A stretch of DNA of 64,000 nt, taken from contig OX104122.1 in the NCBI GenBank assembly GCA_944474755.1, positions 3,869,223 through 3,933,222 of the forward strand. The letters run 5' to 3'. This DNA is from Limnoperna fortunei. Its lineage: Eukaryota > Mollusca > Bivalvia > Mytilida > Modiolidae. Under the pieces are notes generated by a model. The model did not search any database and was not told the origin of the DNA. It saw only the letters and a list, made by a program, of their open reading frames with translations. Shown piece after piece: positions 24,189 through 38,200 of this stretch (positions are counted from its first letter, which is position 1; the number at the start of each line of letters is the position of its first letter). The position numbers and the translations under genes are program-made.

Positions 24189-26770
24189 CTCTCGTTATAA
24201 GACTGTAAGTATGCACCCTGTTGCCGCTCCAGTTATAAGACTGTTAGTATGAACCCTGCTGCCGCTCCCATTATAAGACTGTTAGTATGCACCATGCTGG
24301 CACTCCCGTTATAAGACTGTAACTATGCACCCTGCAGCCGCTCCCGTTATAAGACTGTTAGTATGCACCCTGCTGCCGCTCCCGTTATAAGACTGTAAGT
24401 ATGCACCCTGTTGCCGCTCCGGTTATAAGACTGTTAGTATGAACCCTGCTACCGCTCCCATTATAAGACTGTTAGTATGCACCATGCTGGCACTCCCGTT
24501 ATAAGACTGTAACTATGCACCCTGCAGCCGCTTCCGTTATAAGACTGTTAGTATGCACCCTGCTGCCGCTCCTGTTATAAGACTGTTAGTATGCACCCTG
24601 CTGTCGCCCCCGTTATAAGACTAAGTATGCACCTTGCTGCCGCTCCCCTTATAAGACTGTTAGTATGCACCCTGCTGCCGCTCAACATAATACTGAAAGT
24701 ATGCACCCTGCTGCCTCTCCCTTCTTAAGACTGTTAGTATGCATCATGCTGCCGCTCCCGTTATAAGACTGTTAGTATGCACCCTGCTGCCGCTCCCGGT
24801 ATAAGACTGTAAGTATGCACCTGCTGCCGCTCCCGTTATAAGACTGTTAGTATGCACCCTGCTGTCGCTCTCGTTTTAAGACTGTAAGTATGCACCCTGC
24901 TGCCGCTCCCCTTATAAGACTGTTAGTATGCACCCTGCTGCCGCTCCCGTTATCAGACAGTAAGTATGCACCCTGCTGCCGCTCCCGTTATAAGCCTGTT
25001 AATATGCACCCTGCTTTCGCTCAACATCATGCTGTAAGTATGCACCCTGCTGCCGCTCCCGTTATAAGACTGTTAGTATGCAACCTGCTGCCGCTCCCGT
25101 TATAAGACTGTAAGTATGCACCCTGCTGCCGTTTCCGTTACAAGACTGTTAGTATGTACCCTGCTGCCGCTCCCGTTATAAGACTGTTAGTGTGCACCAT
25201 GCTGCCGCTCCCGTTATAAGACTTGTAGTATGCACCCTGCTGCTCCTCCCGTTATAAGACTGTTAGTATGAAACTTGTTGCCGCTCCCGTTATAAGACTA
25301 TAAGTATGCACCCTGCTGCCCCTTCCGTTATAAGACTGTAAGTATGCATCCTGCTGCCGCTCCTGTTATAAGACTGTTAGCATGCACCCTGCTGCCGCTC
25401 TCGCAATAAGACTGTAAGTATGCACCCTGCTCCCCTTATAAGACTGTTAGTATGCACCCTGCTGCCGCTCACGTTATCAGACTGTAAGTATGCACCCTGC
25501 TAACGCTCCCGTTATAAGACTGTTAGTATGCACCCTGCAGCCGCTCCCGTTATAAGACTGTTAGTATGCACCCTGCTGCCGCTCCCGTTATAAGACTGTT
25601 AGTATGCACCCTGCTGCCGCTCTCGTTATAAGACTGTAAGTATGCACCCTGTTGCCGCTCCGGTTATAAGACTGTTAGTATGAACCCTGCTGCCGCTCCC
25701 ATTATAAGACTGTTAGTAGGCACCATGCTGGCACTCCCGTTATAAGACTGTAACTATGCACCCTGCAGCCGCTCCCGTTATAAGACTGTTAGTATGCACC
25801 CTGCTGCCGCTCCCGTTATAAGACTGTAAGTATGCACCCTGTTGCCGCTCCGGTTATAAGACTGTTAGTATGAACCCTGCTACCGCTCCCATTATAAGAC
25901 TGTTAGTATGCACCATGCTGGCACTCCCGTTATAAGACTGTAACTATGCACCCTGCAGCCGCTTCCGTTATAAGACTGTTAGTATGCACCCTGCTGCCGC
26001 TCCTGTTATAAGACTGTTAGTATGCACCCTGCTGTCTCCCCCGTTATAAGACTAAGTATGCACCTTGCTTCCGCTCCCCTTATAAGACTGTTAGTATGCA
26101 CCCTGCTGCCGCTCCCGTTATCAGACTGTTAGTATGCACCCTGCTGCCGCTCAACATAATACTGAAAGTATGCACCCTGCTGCCTCTCCCTTCTTAAGAC
26201 TGTTAGTATGCATCATGCTGCCGCTCCCGTTATAAGACTGTTAGTATGCACCCTACTGCCGCTCCCGGTATAAGACTGTAAGTATGCACCTGCTGCCGCT
26301 CCCGTTATAAGACTGTTAGTATGCACCCTGCTGTCGCTCTCGTTTTAAGACTGTAAGTATGCACCCTGCTGCCGCTCCCCTTATAAGACTGTTAGTATGC
26401 ACCCTGCTGCCGCTCCCGTTATCAGACAGTAAGTATGCACCCTGCTGCCGCTCCCGTTATAAGCCTGTTAATATGCACCCTGCTTTCGCTCAACATCATG
26501 CTGTAAGTATGCACCCTGCTGCCGCTCCCGTTATAAGACTGTTAGTATGCAACCTGCTGCCGCTCCCGTTATAAGACTGTAAGTATGCACCCTGCTGCCG
26601 TTTCCGTTACAAGACTGTTAGTATGTACCCTGCTGCCGCTCCCGTTATAAGACTGTTAGTGTGCACCATGCTGCCGCTCCCGTTATAAGACTTGTAGTAT
26701 GCACCCTGCTGCTCCTCCCGTTATAAGACTGTTAGTATGCACCCTGCTGCCGCTCCCGTTATAAGACTAT
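24189..26770 (+). repeat. Satellite C: tandem higher-order block of about 1.43-1.47 kb
   Basis: CTCTCGTTATAAGACTG is at 24189 and 25620 (1,431 bp). The segment starting near 24890 repeats at 26359 (1,469 bp, one unit more) with an identical run of about 70 codons. The same downstream segment occurs again near 30141, 33851 and 35550, so this block type was copied at several distances. Confidence 0.88.
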
Positions 26771-28049
26771 AAGTATGCACCCTGTTGCCTCTCCGGTTAT
26801 AAGTCTGTTAGTATGCACCCTGCTTCCGCTCCCATTATAAGACTGTTAGTATGCACCATGCTGGCACTCCCGTTATAAGACTGTAACTATGCACCCTGCA
26901 TCCGCTTCCGTTATAAGACTGTTAGTATGCACCCTGCTGCCGCTCCCGTTATAAGACTGTTAGTATGCACCCTGCTGTCGCCAACGTTATAAGACTAAGT
27001 ATGCACCTTGCTGCCGCTCCCCTTATAAGACTGTTAGTATGCACCCTGCTGCCGCTCCCGTTATCAGACTGTTAGTATGCACCCTGCTGCCGTTCAACAT
27101 AATACTGAAAGAATGCACCCTGCTGCCTCTCCCTTTATAAGACTGATAGTATGCATCATGCTGCCGCTCCCGTTATTAGACTGTTAGAATGCACCCAGCT
27201 GCCGCTCCCGTTATAAGAATGTAACTATGCACCCTGCTGCTGCTCCCGTTATCAGACTGTTAGTATGCACCCTGCTGGCGCTCACGTATAAGACTGGAAG
27301 TATGCACCCTGCTGCCGCTCCCGTTATAAGACTGTTAGTATGCATCCTGCTGCCGCTCCGGTTATAAGACTGTAAGTATGCACCCTGCTACCGCTCCCGT
27401 TATAAGACTGTTAGTATGCACCCTGCTGCCGCTCCCGTTATCAGACTGTAAGTGTGCACCCTGCTGCCGCTCCTCTTATAAGACTGTTAGTATGCACCCT
27501 GCTGCCGCTCCCGTTATCAGACTGTAAGTATGCACCCTGCTGCCGCTCCCGTTATAAGACTGGAAGTATGCACCCTGCTGCCGCTCCCGTTATAAGACTG
27601 TTAGTATGCATCCTGCTGCCGCTCCGGTTATAAGACTGTAAGTATGCACCCTGCTACCGCTCCCTTTATAAGACTGTTAGTATGCACCCTGCTGCCGCTC
27701 CCGTTATAAGACTGTAAGTGTGCACCCTGCTGCCGCTCCTCTTATAAGACTGTTAGTATGCACCCTGCTGCCGCTCCCGTTATCAGACTGTAAGTATGCA
27801 CCCTGCTGCCGCTCCCGTTATAAGACTGTTAGTATGCACCCTGCAGCCGCTCCCGTTATAAGACTGCTAGTATGCACCCTGCTGCCGCTCCCGTTATAAG
27901 ACTGTTAGTATGCACCCTGCAGCCGCTCCCGTTATAAGACTGTTAGTATGCTCCCTGCTGCCGCTCGAGTTATAAGACTATAAGTATGCACCCTGTTGCC
28001 GCTCCGGTTATAAGTCTGTTAGTATGCACCCTGCTTCCGCTCCCATTAT

Positions 28050-31000
28050 AAGACTGTTAGTATGCACCATGCTGGCACTCCCGTTATAAGACTGTAACTA
28101 TGCACCCTGCAGCCGCTTCCGTTATAAGACTGTTAGTATGCACCCTGCTGCCGCTCCCGTTATAAGACTGTTAGTATGCACCCTGCTGTCGCCAACGTTA
28201 TAAGACTAAGTATGCACCTTGCTGCCGCTCCCCTTATAAGACTGTTAGTATGCACCCTGCTGCCGCTACCGTTATCAGACTGTTAGTATGCACCCTGCTG
28301 CCGTTCAACATAATACTGAAAGAATGCACCCTGCTGCCTCTCCCTTTATAAGACTGATAGTATGCATCATGCTGCCGCTCCCGTTATTAGACTGTTAGTA
28401 TGCACCCTGCTGCTGCTCCCGTTATAAGACTGTTGGTATGCACTCTGCTGCCGCGCCCGTTATAAGACTGTTAGTATGCACCCTGCAGCCGCACCCGTTA
28501 TAAGACTGTTAGTATGCAGCCTGCTGCCGCTTCCGTTACAAGACTGTTGGTATGCACCCTGCTGCCTCTCCCGATCTAAGACTGTTGGTATGCACTCTGC
28601 TGCCGCTACCGTTATAAGACTGTTGGTATGCACTCTGCTGCCGCTAGCGTTATAAGACTGTTGGTATGCACCCTGCTGCCGCTCCCGTTCTAAGACTGTT
28701 AGTATGCGACCTGCTGCCGCTCCCGTTCTAAGACTGTTAGTATGCGACCTGCTGCCGCTCCCGTTATAAGACTGTAAGTGTGCACCCTGCTGCTGCTTCC
28801 GTTATAAGACTGTTAGTATGCACACTGCTGCCGCTCCAATCATAAGACTGTAAGTATGCACCCTGCTGCCGCTCCAGTTATAAGACTGTTAGTATGCACC
28901 CTGCTGCCGCTCCCGTTATAAGACTGTAACTATGCACCCTGCTGCCGTTTCCGTTACAAGACTGTTAGTATGTACCCTGCTGCCGCTCCAGTTATAAGAC
29001 TGTAAGTATGCACCCTGCTGCCGCTCAACATAATACTGTAAGAATGCACCCTGCTGCCTCTCCCTGTATAAGACTGGAAGTATGCACCATGCTGCCGCTC
29101 CCGTTATAAGACTGTTAGTATACATCCTGCTGCCGCTCCGGTTATAAGACTGTAAGTATGCGCCCTGCTACCGCTCCCGTTATAAGACTGTTAGTATGCA
29201 CCCTGCTGCCGCTCCCGTTATTAGACTGTAAGTATGCACCCTGCTGCCGCTCCCCTTATAAGACTGTTAGTATGCACCCTGCTGCCGCTCACGTTATCAG
29301 ACTGTAAGTATGCACCCTGCTGCCGCTCCCGTTATAAGACTGTTAGTATGCACCCTGCAGCCGCTCCCGTTATAAGACTGTTAGTATGCACCCTGCTGCC
29401 GCTCCCGTTATAAGACTGTAAGTATGCACCCTGTTGCCGCTCCGGTTATAAGACTGTTAGTATGAACCCTGCTGCCGCTCCCATTATAAGACTGTTAGTA
29501 TGCACCATGCTGGCACTCCCGTTATAAGACTGTAACTATGCACCCTGCAGCCGCTCCCGTTATAAGACTGTTAGTATGCACCCTGCTGCCGCTCCCGTTA
29601 TAATACTGTAAGTATGCACCCTGTTGCCGCTCCGGTTATAAGACTGTTAGTATGAACCCTGCTACCGCTCCCATTATAAGACTGTTAGTATGCACCATGC
29701 TGGCACTCCCGTTATAAGACTGTAACTATGCACCCTGCAGCCGCTTCCGTTATAAGACTGTTAGTATGCACCCTGCTGCCGCTCCTGTTATAAGACTGTT
29801 AGTATGCACCCTGCTGTCGCCAACGTTATAAGACTAAGTATGCACCTTGCTGCTGCTCCCCTTATAAGACTGTTAGTATGCACCCTGCTGCCGCTCCCGT
29901 TATCAGACTGTTAGTATGCACCCTGCTGCCGCTCAACATAATACTGAAAGTATGCACCCTGCTGCCTCTCCCTTCTTAAGACTGTTAGTATGCATCATGC
30001 TGCCGCTCCCGTTATAAGACTGTTAGTATGCACCCTGCTGCCGCTCCCGGTATAAGACTGTAAGTATGCACCTGCTGCCGCTCCCGTTATAAGACTGTTA
30101 GTATGCACCCTGCTGTCGCTCTCGTTTTAAGACTGTAAGTATGCACCCTGCTGCCGCTCCCCTTATAAGACTGTTAGTATGCACCCTGCTGCCGCTCCCG
30201 TTATCAGACAGTAAGTATGCACCCTGCTGCCGCTCCCGTTATAAGCCTGTTAGTATGCACCCTGCTTTCGCTCAACATCATGCTGTAAGTATGCACCCTG
30301 CTGCCGCTCCCGTTATAAGACTGTTAGTATGCAACCTGCTGCCGCTCCCGTTATAAGACTGTAAGTATGCACCCTGCTGCCGTTTCCGTTACAAGACTGT
30401 TAGTATGTATCCTGCTGCCGCTCCCGTTATAAGACTGTTAGTATGCACCATGCTGCCGCTCCCGTTATAAGACTTGTAGTATGCACCCTGCTGCTCCTCC
30501 CGTTATAAGACTGTTAGTATGAAACTTGTTGCCGCTCCCGTTATAAGACTATAAGTATGCACCCTGCTGCCTCTTCCGTTATAAGACTGTAAGTATGCAT
30601 CCTGCTGCCGCTCCTGTTATAAGACTGTTAGCATGCACCCTGCTGCCGCTCTCGCAATAAGACTGTAAGTATGCACCCTGCTCCCCTTATAAGACTGTTA
30701 GCATGCACCCTGCTGCCGCTCCCGTTATAAGACTGTTAGTATGCACCATGCTGGCACTCCCGTTATAAGACTGTAACTATGCACCCTGCAGCCGCTTCCG
30801 TTATAAGACTGTTAGTATGCACCCTGCTGCCGCTCCCGTTATAAGACTGTTAGTATGCACCCTGCTGTCGCCAACGTTATAAGACTAAGTATGCACCTTG
30901 CTGCCGCTCCCCTTATAAGACTGTTAGTATGCACCCTGCTGCCGCTACCGTTATCAGACTGTTAGTATGCACCCTGCTGCCGTTCAACATAATACTGAAA

Positions 31001-31804
31001 GAATGCACCCTGCTGCCTCTCCCTTTATAAGACTGATAGTATGCATCATGCTGCCGCTCCCGTTATTAGACTGTTAGTATGCACCCTGCTGCTGCTCCCG
31101 TTATAAGACTGTTGGTATGCACTCTGCTGCCGCGCCCGTTATAAGACTGTTAGTATGCACCCTGCAGCCGCACCCGTTATAAGACTGTTAGTATGCAGCC
31201 TGCTGCCGCTTCCGTTACAAGACTGTTGGTATGCACCCTGCTGCCTCTCCCGATCTAAGACTGTTGGTATGCACTCTGCTGCCGCTACCGTTATAAGACT
31301 GTTGGTATGCACTCTGCTGCCGCTAGCGTTATAAGACTGTTGGTATGCACCCTGCTGCCGCTCCCGTTCTAAGACTGTTAGTATGCGACCTGCTGCCGCT
31401 CCCGTTCTAAGACTGTTAGTATGCGACCTGCTGCCGCTCCCGTTATAAGACTGTAAGTGTGCACCCTGCTGCTGCTTCCGTTATAAGACTGTTAGTATAC
31501 ACACTGCTGCCGCTCCAATCATAAGACTGTAAGTATGCACCCTGCTGCCGCTCCAGTTATAAGACTGTTAGTATGCACCCTGCTGCCGCTCCCGTTATAA
31601 GACTGTAACTATGCACCCTGCTGCCGTTTCCGTTACAAGACTGTTAGTATGTACCCTGCTGCCGCTCCAGTTATAAGACTGTAAGTATGCACCCTGCTGC
31701 CGCTCAACATAATACTGTAAGAATGCACCCTGCTGCCTCTCCCTATATAAGACTGGAAGTATGCACCATGCTGCCGCTCCCGTTATAAGACTGTTAGTAT
31801 ACAT
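28050..31804 (+). repeat. Satellite C: tandem higher-order block of 2,679 bp
   Basis: GTCGCCAACGTTATAAGAC is centred at 28191 and 30870, and the segment at 28916-29125 recurs at 31595-31804, both exactly 2,679 bp apart. The copies look nearly identical over at least 1 kb, including the rare GCTAGCGTTATAAG unit and doubled ATGCGACCTGC units. Confidence 0.9.
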
Positions 31805-34420
31805 CCTGCTGCCGCTCCGGTTATAAGACTGTAAGTATGCGCCCTGCTACCGCTCCCGTTATAAGACTGTTAGTATGCACCCTGCTGCCGCTCCCGTTAT
31901 TAGACTGTAAGTATGCACCCTGCTGCCGCTCCCCTTATAAGACTGTTAGTATGCACCCTGCTGCCGCTCACGTTATCAGACTGTAAGTATGCACCCTGCT
32001 GCCGCTCCCGTTATAAGACTGTTAGTATGCACCCTGCAGCCTCTCCCGATCTATGTTTTAAGACTGTTAGTATGCACCCTGCTGCCGCTCCCGTTATAAG
32101 ACTGTAAGTATGCACCCTGTTGCCGCTCCGGTTATAAGACTGTTAGTATGAACCCTGCTGCCGCTCCCATTATAAAACTGTTAGTATGCACCATGCTGGC
32201 ACTCCCGTTATAAGACTGTAAGTATGCACCCTGCAGCCGCTCCCGTTATAAGACTGTTAGTATGCACCCTGCTGCCGCTCCCGTTATAAGACTGTAAGTA
32301 TGCACCCTGCTGCCGCTCTCGCAATAAGACTGTAAGTATGCACCCTGCTCCCCTTATAAGACTGTTAGCATATGCACCCTGCTCCCCTTATAAGACTGTT
32401 AGCATATGCACCCTGCTGCCGCTCACGTATAAGACTGGAAGTATGCACCCTGCTGCCGCTCCCGTTATAAGACTGTTAGTATGCATCCTGCTGCCGCTCC
32501 GGTTATAAGACTGTAAGTATGCAGCCTGCTACCGCTCCCGTTATAAGACTGTTAGTATGCACCCTGCTGCCGCTCCCGTAATCAGACTGTAAGTGTGCAC
32601 CCTGCTGCCGCTCCTCTTATAAGACTGTTAGTATGCACCCTGCTGCCGCTCCCGTTATCAGACTGTAAGTATGCACCCTGCTGCCGCTCCCGTTATAAGA
32701 CTGGAAGTATGCACCCTGCTGCCGCTCCCGTTATAAGACTGTTAGTATGCATCCTGCTGCCGCTCCTCTTATAAGACTGTTAGTATGCACCCTGCTGCCG
32801 CTCCCGTTATCAGACTGTAAGTATGCACCCTGCTGCCGCTCCCGTTATAAGACTGGAAGTATGCACCCTGCTGCCGCTCCCGTTATAAGACTGTTAGTAT
32901 GCACCCTGCTGCCGCTCCTCTTATAAGACTGTTAGTATGCACCCTGCTGCCGCTCCCGTTATCAGACTGTAAGTATGCACCCTGCTGCCGCTCCCGTTAT
33001 AAGACTGGAAGTATGCACCCTGCTGCCGCTCCCGTTATAAGACTGTTAGTATGCATCCTGCAGCCTCTCCCGATCTATGTTTTAAGACTGTTAGTATGCA
33101 CCCTGCTGCCGCTCCCGTTATAAGACTGTAAGTATGCACCCTGTTGCCGCTCCGGTTATAAGACTGTTAGTATGAACCCTGCTGCCGCTCCCATTATAAG
33201 ACTGTTAGTATGCACCATGCTGGCACTCCCGTTATAAGACTGTAACTATGCACCCTGCAGCCGCTCCCGTTATAAGACTGTTAGTATGCACCCTGCTGCC
33301 GCTCCCGTTATAAGACTGTAAGTATGCACCCTGTTGCCGCTCCGGTTATAAGACTGTTAGTATGAACCCTGCTACCGCTCCCATTATAAGACTGTTAGTA
33401 TGCACCATGCTGGCACTCCCGTTATAAGACTGTAACTATGCACCCTGCAGCCGCTTCCGTTATAAGACTGTTAGTATGCACCCTGCTGCCGCTCCTGTTA
33501 TAAGACTGTTAGTATGCACCCTGCTGTCGCCAACGTTATAAGACTAAGTATGCACCTTGCTGCTGCTCCCCTTATAAGACTGTTAGTATGCACCCTGCTG
33601 CCGCTCCCGTTATCAGACTGTTAGTATGCACCCTGCTGCCGCTCAACATAATACTGAAAGTATGCACCCTGCTGCCTCTCCCTTCTTAAGACTGTTAGTA
33701 TGCATCATGCTGCCGCTCCCGTTATAAGACTGTTAGTATGCACCCTGCTGCCGCTCCCGGTATAAGACTGTAAGTATGCACCTGCTGCCGCTCCCGTTAT
33801 AAGACTGTTAGTATGCACCCTGCTGTCGCTCTCGTTTTAAGACTGTAAGTATGCGCCCTGCTGCCGCTCCCCTTATAAGACTGTTAGTATGCACCCTGCT
33901 GCCGCTCCCGTTATCAGACAGTAAGTATGCACCCTGCTGCCGCTCCCGTTATAAGCCTGTTAGTATGCACCCTGCTTTCGCTCAACATCATGCTGTAAGT
34001 ATGCACCCTGCTGCCGCTCCCGTTATAAGACTGTTAGTATGCAACCTGCTGCCGCTCCCGTTATAAGACTGTAAGTATGCACCCTGCTGCCGTTTCCGTT
34101 ACAAGACTGTTAGTATGTACCCTGCTGCCGCTCCCGTTATAAGACTGTTAGTATGCACCATGCTGCCGCTCCCGTTATAAGACTTGTAGTATGCACCCTG
34201 CTGCTCCTCCCGTTATAAGACTGTTAGTATGAAACTTGTTGCCGCTCCCGTTATAAGACTATAAGTATGCACCCTGCTGCCTCTTCCGTTATAAGACTGT
34301 AAGTATGCATCCTGCTGCCGCTCCTGTTATAAGACTGTTAGCATGCACCCTGCTGCCGCTCTCGCAATAAGACTGTAAGTATGCACCCTGCTCCCCTTAT
34401 AAGACTGTTAGCATATGCAC
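29431..34420 (+). repeat. Satellite C: block repeated at 3,710 bp
   Basis: CTGTTGCCGC at 29431 and 33141, the frame at 30141 and 33851, and the short unit ATGCACCCTGCTCCCCTTAT at 30671 and 34381 all give exactly 3,710 bp. This overlaps the 2,679-bp repeat, so the blocks are nested rather than simply tandem. Confidence 0.88.
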
Positions 34421-35252
34421 CCTGCTCCCCTTATAAGACTGTTAGCATATGCACCCTGCTGCCGCTCACGTATAAGACTGGAAGTATGCACCCTGCTGCC
34501 GCTCCCGTTATAAGACTGTTAGTATGCATCCTGCTGCCGCTCCGGTTATAAGACTGTAAGTATGCAGCCTGCTACCGCTCCCGTTATAAGACTGTTAGTA
34601 TGCACCCTGCTGCCGCTCCCGTAATCAGACTGTAAGTGTGCACCCTGCTGCCGCTCCTCTTATAAGACTGTTAGTATGCACCCTGCTGCCGCTCCCGTTA
34701 TCAGACTGTAAGTATGCACCCTGCTGCCGCTCCCGTTATAAGACTGGAAGTATGCACCCTGCTGCCGCTCCCGTTATAAGACTGTTAGTATGCATCCTGC
34801 TGCCGCTCCTCTTATAAGACTGTTAGTATGCACCCTGCTGCCGCTCCCGTTATCAGACTGTAAGTATGCACCCTGCTGCCGCTCCCGTTATAAGACTGGA
34901 AGTATGCACCCTGCTGCCGCTCCCGTTATAAGACTGTAAGTGTGCACCCTGCTGCCGCTCCTCTTATAAGACTGTTAGTATGCACCCTGCTGCCGCTCCC
35001 GTTATCAGACTGTAAGTATGCACCCTGCTGCCGCTCCCGTTATAAGACTGTTAGTATGCACCCTGCATCCGCTCCCGTTATAAGACTGCTAGTATGCACC
35101 CTGCTGCCGCTCCCGTTATAAGACTGTTAGTATGCACCCTGCAGCCGCTCCCGTTATAAGACTGTTAGTATGCACCCTGCAGCCGCTCCCGTTATAAGAC
35201 TGTTAGTATGCACCCTGCTGCCGCTCCCGTTATAAGACTATAAGTATGCACC

Positions 35253-38200
35253 CTGTTCCTGCTCCGGTTATAAGTCTGTTAGTATGCACCCTGCTTCCGC
35301 TCCCATTATAAGACTGTTAGTATGCACCATGCTGGCACTCCCGTTATAAGACTGTAACTATGCACCCTGCAGCCGCTTCCGTTATAAGACTGTTAGTATG
35401 CACCCTGCTGCCGCTCCCGTTATAAGACTGTTAGTATGCACCCTGCTGCCGCTCCCGTTATAAGACTGTAAGTATGCACCCTGCTACCGCTCCCGTTATA
35501 AGACTGTTAGTATGCACCCTGCTGCCGCTCCCGTTATAAGACTGTAAGTGTGCACCCTGCTGCCGCTCCTCTTATAAGACTGTTAGTATGCACCCTGCTG
35601 CCGCTCCCGTTATCAGACTGTAAGTATGCACCCTGCTGCCGCTCCCGTTATAAGCCTGTTAGTATGCACCCTGCTTTCGCTCAACATCATGCTGTAAGTA
35701 TGCACCCTGCTGCCGCTCCCGTTATAAGACTGTTAGTATGCAACCTGCTGCCGCTCCCGTTATAAGACTGTAAGTATGCACCCTGCTGCCGTTTCCGTTA
35801 CAAGACTGTTAGTATGTACCCTGCTGCCGCTCCCGTTATAAGACTGTTAGTATGCACCATGCTGCCGCTCCCGTTATAAGACTTGTAGTATGCACCCTGC
35901 TGCTCCTCCCGTTATAAGACTGTTAGTATGAAACTTGTTGCCGCTCCCGTTATAAGACTATAAGTATGCACCCTGCTGCCTCTTCCGTTATAAGACTGTA
36001 AGTATGCATCCTGCTGCCGCTCCTGTTATAAGACTGTTAGCATGCACCCTGCTGCCGCTCTCGCAATAAGACTGTAAGTATGCACCCTGCTCCCCTTATA
36101 AGACTGTTAGCATATGCACCCTGCTCCCCTTATAAGACTGTTAGCATATGCACCCTGCTGCCGCTCACGTATAAGACTGGAAGTATGCACCCTGCTGCCG
36201 CTCCCGTTATAAGACTGTTAGTATGCATCCTGCTGCCGCTCCGGTTATAAGACTGTAAGTATGCACCCTGCTACCGCTCCCGTTATAAGACTGTTAGTAT
36301 GCACCCTGCTGCCGCTCCCGTAATCAGACTGTAAGTGTGCACCCTGCTGCCGCTCCTCTTATAAGACTGTTAGTATGCACCCTGCTGCCGCTCCCGTTAT
36401 CAGACTGTTAGTATGCACCCTGCTGCCGCTCCCGTTATAAGACTGGAAGTATGCACCCTGCTGCCGCTCCCGTTATAAGACTGTTAGTATGCATCCTGCT
36501 GCCGCTCCCCTTATAAGACTGTTAGTATATGCACCCTGCTGCCCCTCCCCTTATAAGACTGTAAGTATGCACCCTGCTGCCGCTCCCGTTATAAGACTGG
36601 AAGTATGCACCCTGCTGCCGCTCCCGTTATAAGACTGTTAGTATGCATCCTGCTGCCGCTCCTCTTATAAGACTGTTAGTATGCACCCTGCTGCCGCTCC
36701 CGTTATCAGACTGTAAGTATGCACCCTGCTGCCGCTCCCGTTATAAGACTGGAAGTATGCACCCTGCTGCCGCTCCCGTTATAAGACTGTTAGTATGCAT
36801 CCTGCTGCCGCTCCGGTTATAAGACTGTAAGTATGCACCCTGCTACCGCTCCCGTAATAAGACTGTTAGTATGCACCCTGCTGCCGCTCCCGTTATAAGA
36901 CTGTAAGTGTGCACCCTGCTGCCGCTCCTCTTATAAGACTGTTAGTATGCACCCTGCTGCCGCTCCCGTTATCAGACTGTAAGTATGCACCCTGCTGCCG
37001 CTCCCGTTATAAGACTGTTAGTATGCACCCTGCATCCGCTCCCGTTATAAGACTGTTAGTATGCACCCTGCTGCCGCTCCCGTTATAAGACTGTTAGTAT
37101 GCACCCTGCAGCCGCTCCCGTTATAAGACTGTTAGTATGCACCCTGCTGCCGCTCCCGTTATAAGACTATAAGTATGCACCCTGTTCCTGCTCCGGTTAT
37201 AAGTCTGTTAGTATGCACCCTGCTTCCGCTCCCATTATAAGACTGTTAGTATGCACCATGCTGGCACTCCCGTTATAAGACTGTAACTATGCACCCTGCA
37301 GCCGCTTCCGTTATAAGACTGTTAGTATGCACCCTGCTGCCGCTCCCGTTATAAGACTGTTAGTATGCATCCTGCTGCCGCTCCGGTTATAAGACTGTAA
37401 GTATGCACCCTGCTACCGCTCCCGTTATAAGACTGTTAGTATGCACCCTGCTGCCGCTCCCGTTATAAGACTGTAAGTGTGCACCCTGCTGCCGCTCCTC
37501 TTATAAGACTGTTAGTATGCACCCTGCTGCCGCTCCCGTTATCAGACTGTAAGTATGCACCCTGCTGCCGCTCCCGTTATAAGACTGTTAGTATGCACCC
37601 TGCATCCGCTCCCGTTATAAGACTGCTAGTATGCACCCTGCTGCCGCTCCCGTTATAAGACTGTTAGTATGCATCCTGCTGCCGCTCCTCTTATAAGACT
37701 GTTAGTATGCACCCTGCTGCCGCTCCCGTTATCAGACTGTAAGTATGCACCCTGCTGCCGCTCCCGTTATAAGACTGGAAGTATGCACCCTGCTGCCGCT
37801 CCCGTTATAAGACTGTTAGTATGCATCCTGCTGCCGCTCCGGTTATAAGACTGTAAGTATGCACCCTGCTACCGCTCCCGTTATAAGACTGTTAGTATGC
37901 ACCCTTCTGCCGCTCCCGTTATAAGACTGTAAGTGTGCACCCTGCTGCCGCTCCTCTTATAAGACTGTTAGTATGCACCCTGCTGCCGCTCCCGTTATCA
38001 GACTGTAAGTATGCACCCTGCTGCCGCTCCCGTTATAAGACTGTTAGTATGCACCCTGCATCCGCTCCCGTTATAAGACTGCTAGTATGCACCCTGCTGC
38101 CGCTCCCGTTATAAGACTGTTAGTATGCACCCTGCAGCCGCTCCCGTTATAAGACTGTTAGTATGCACCCTGCTGCCGCTCCCGTTATAAGACTATAAGT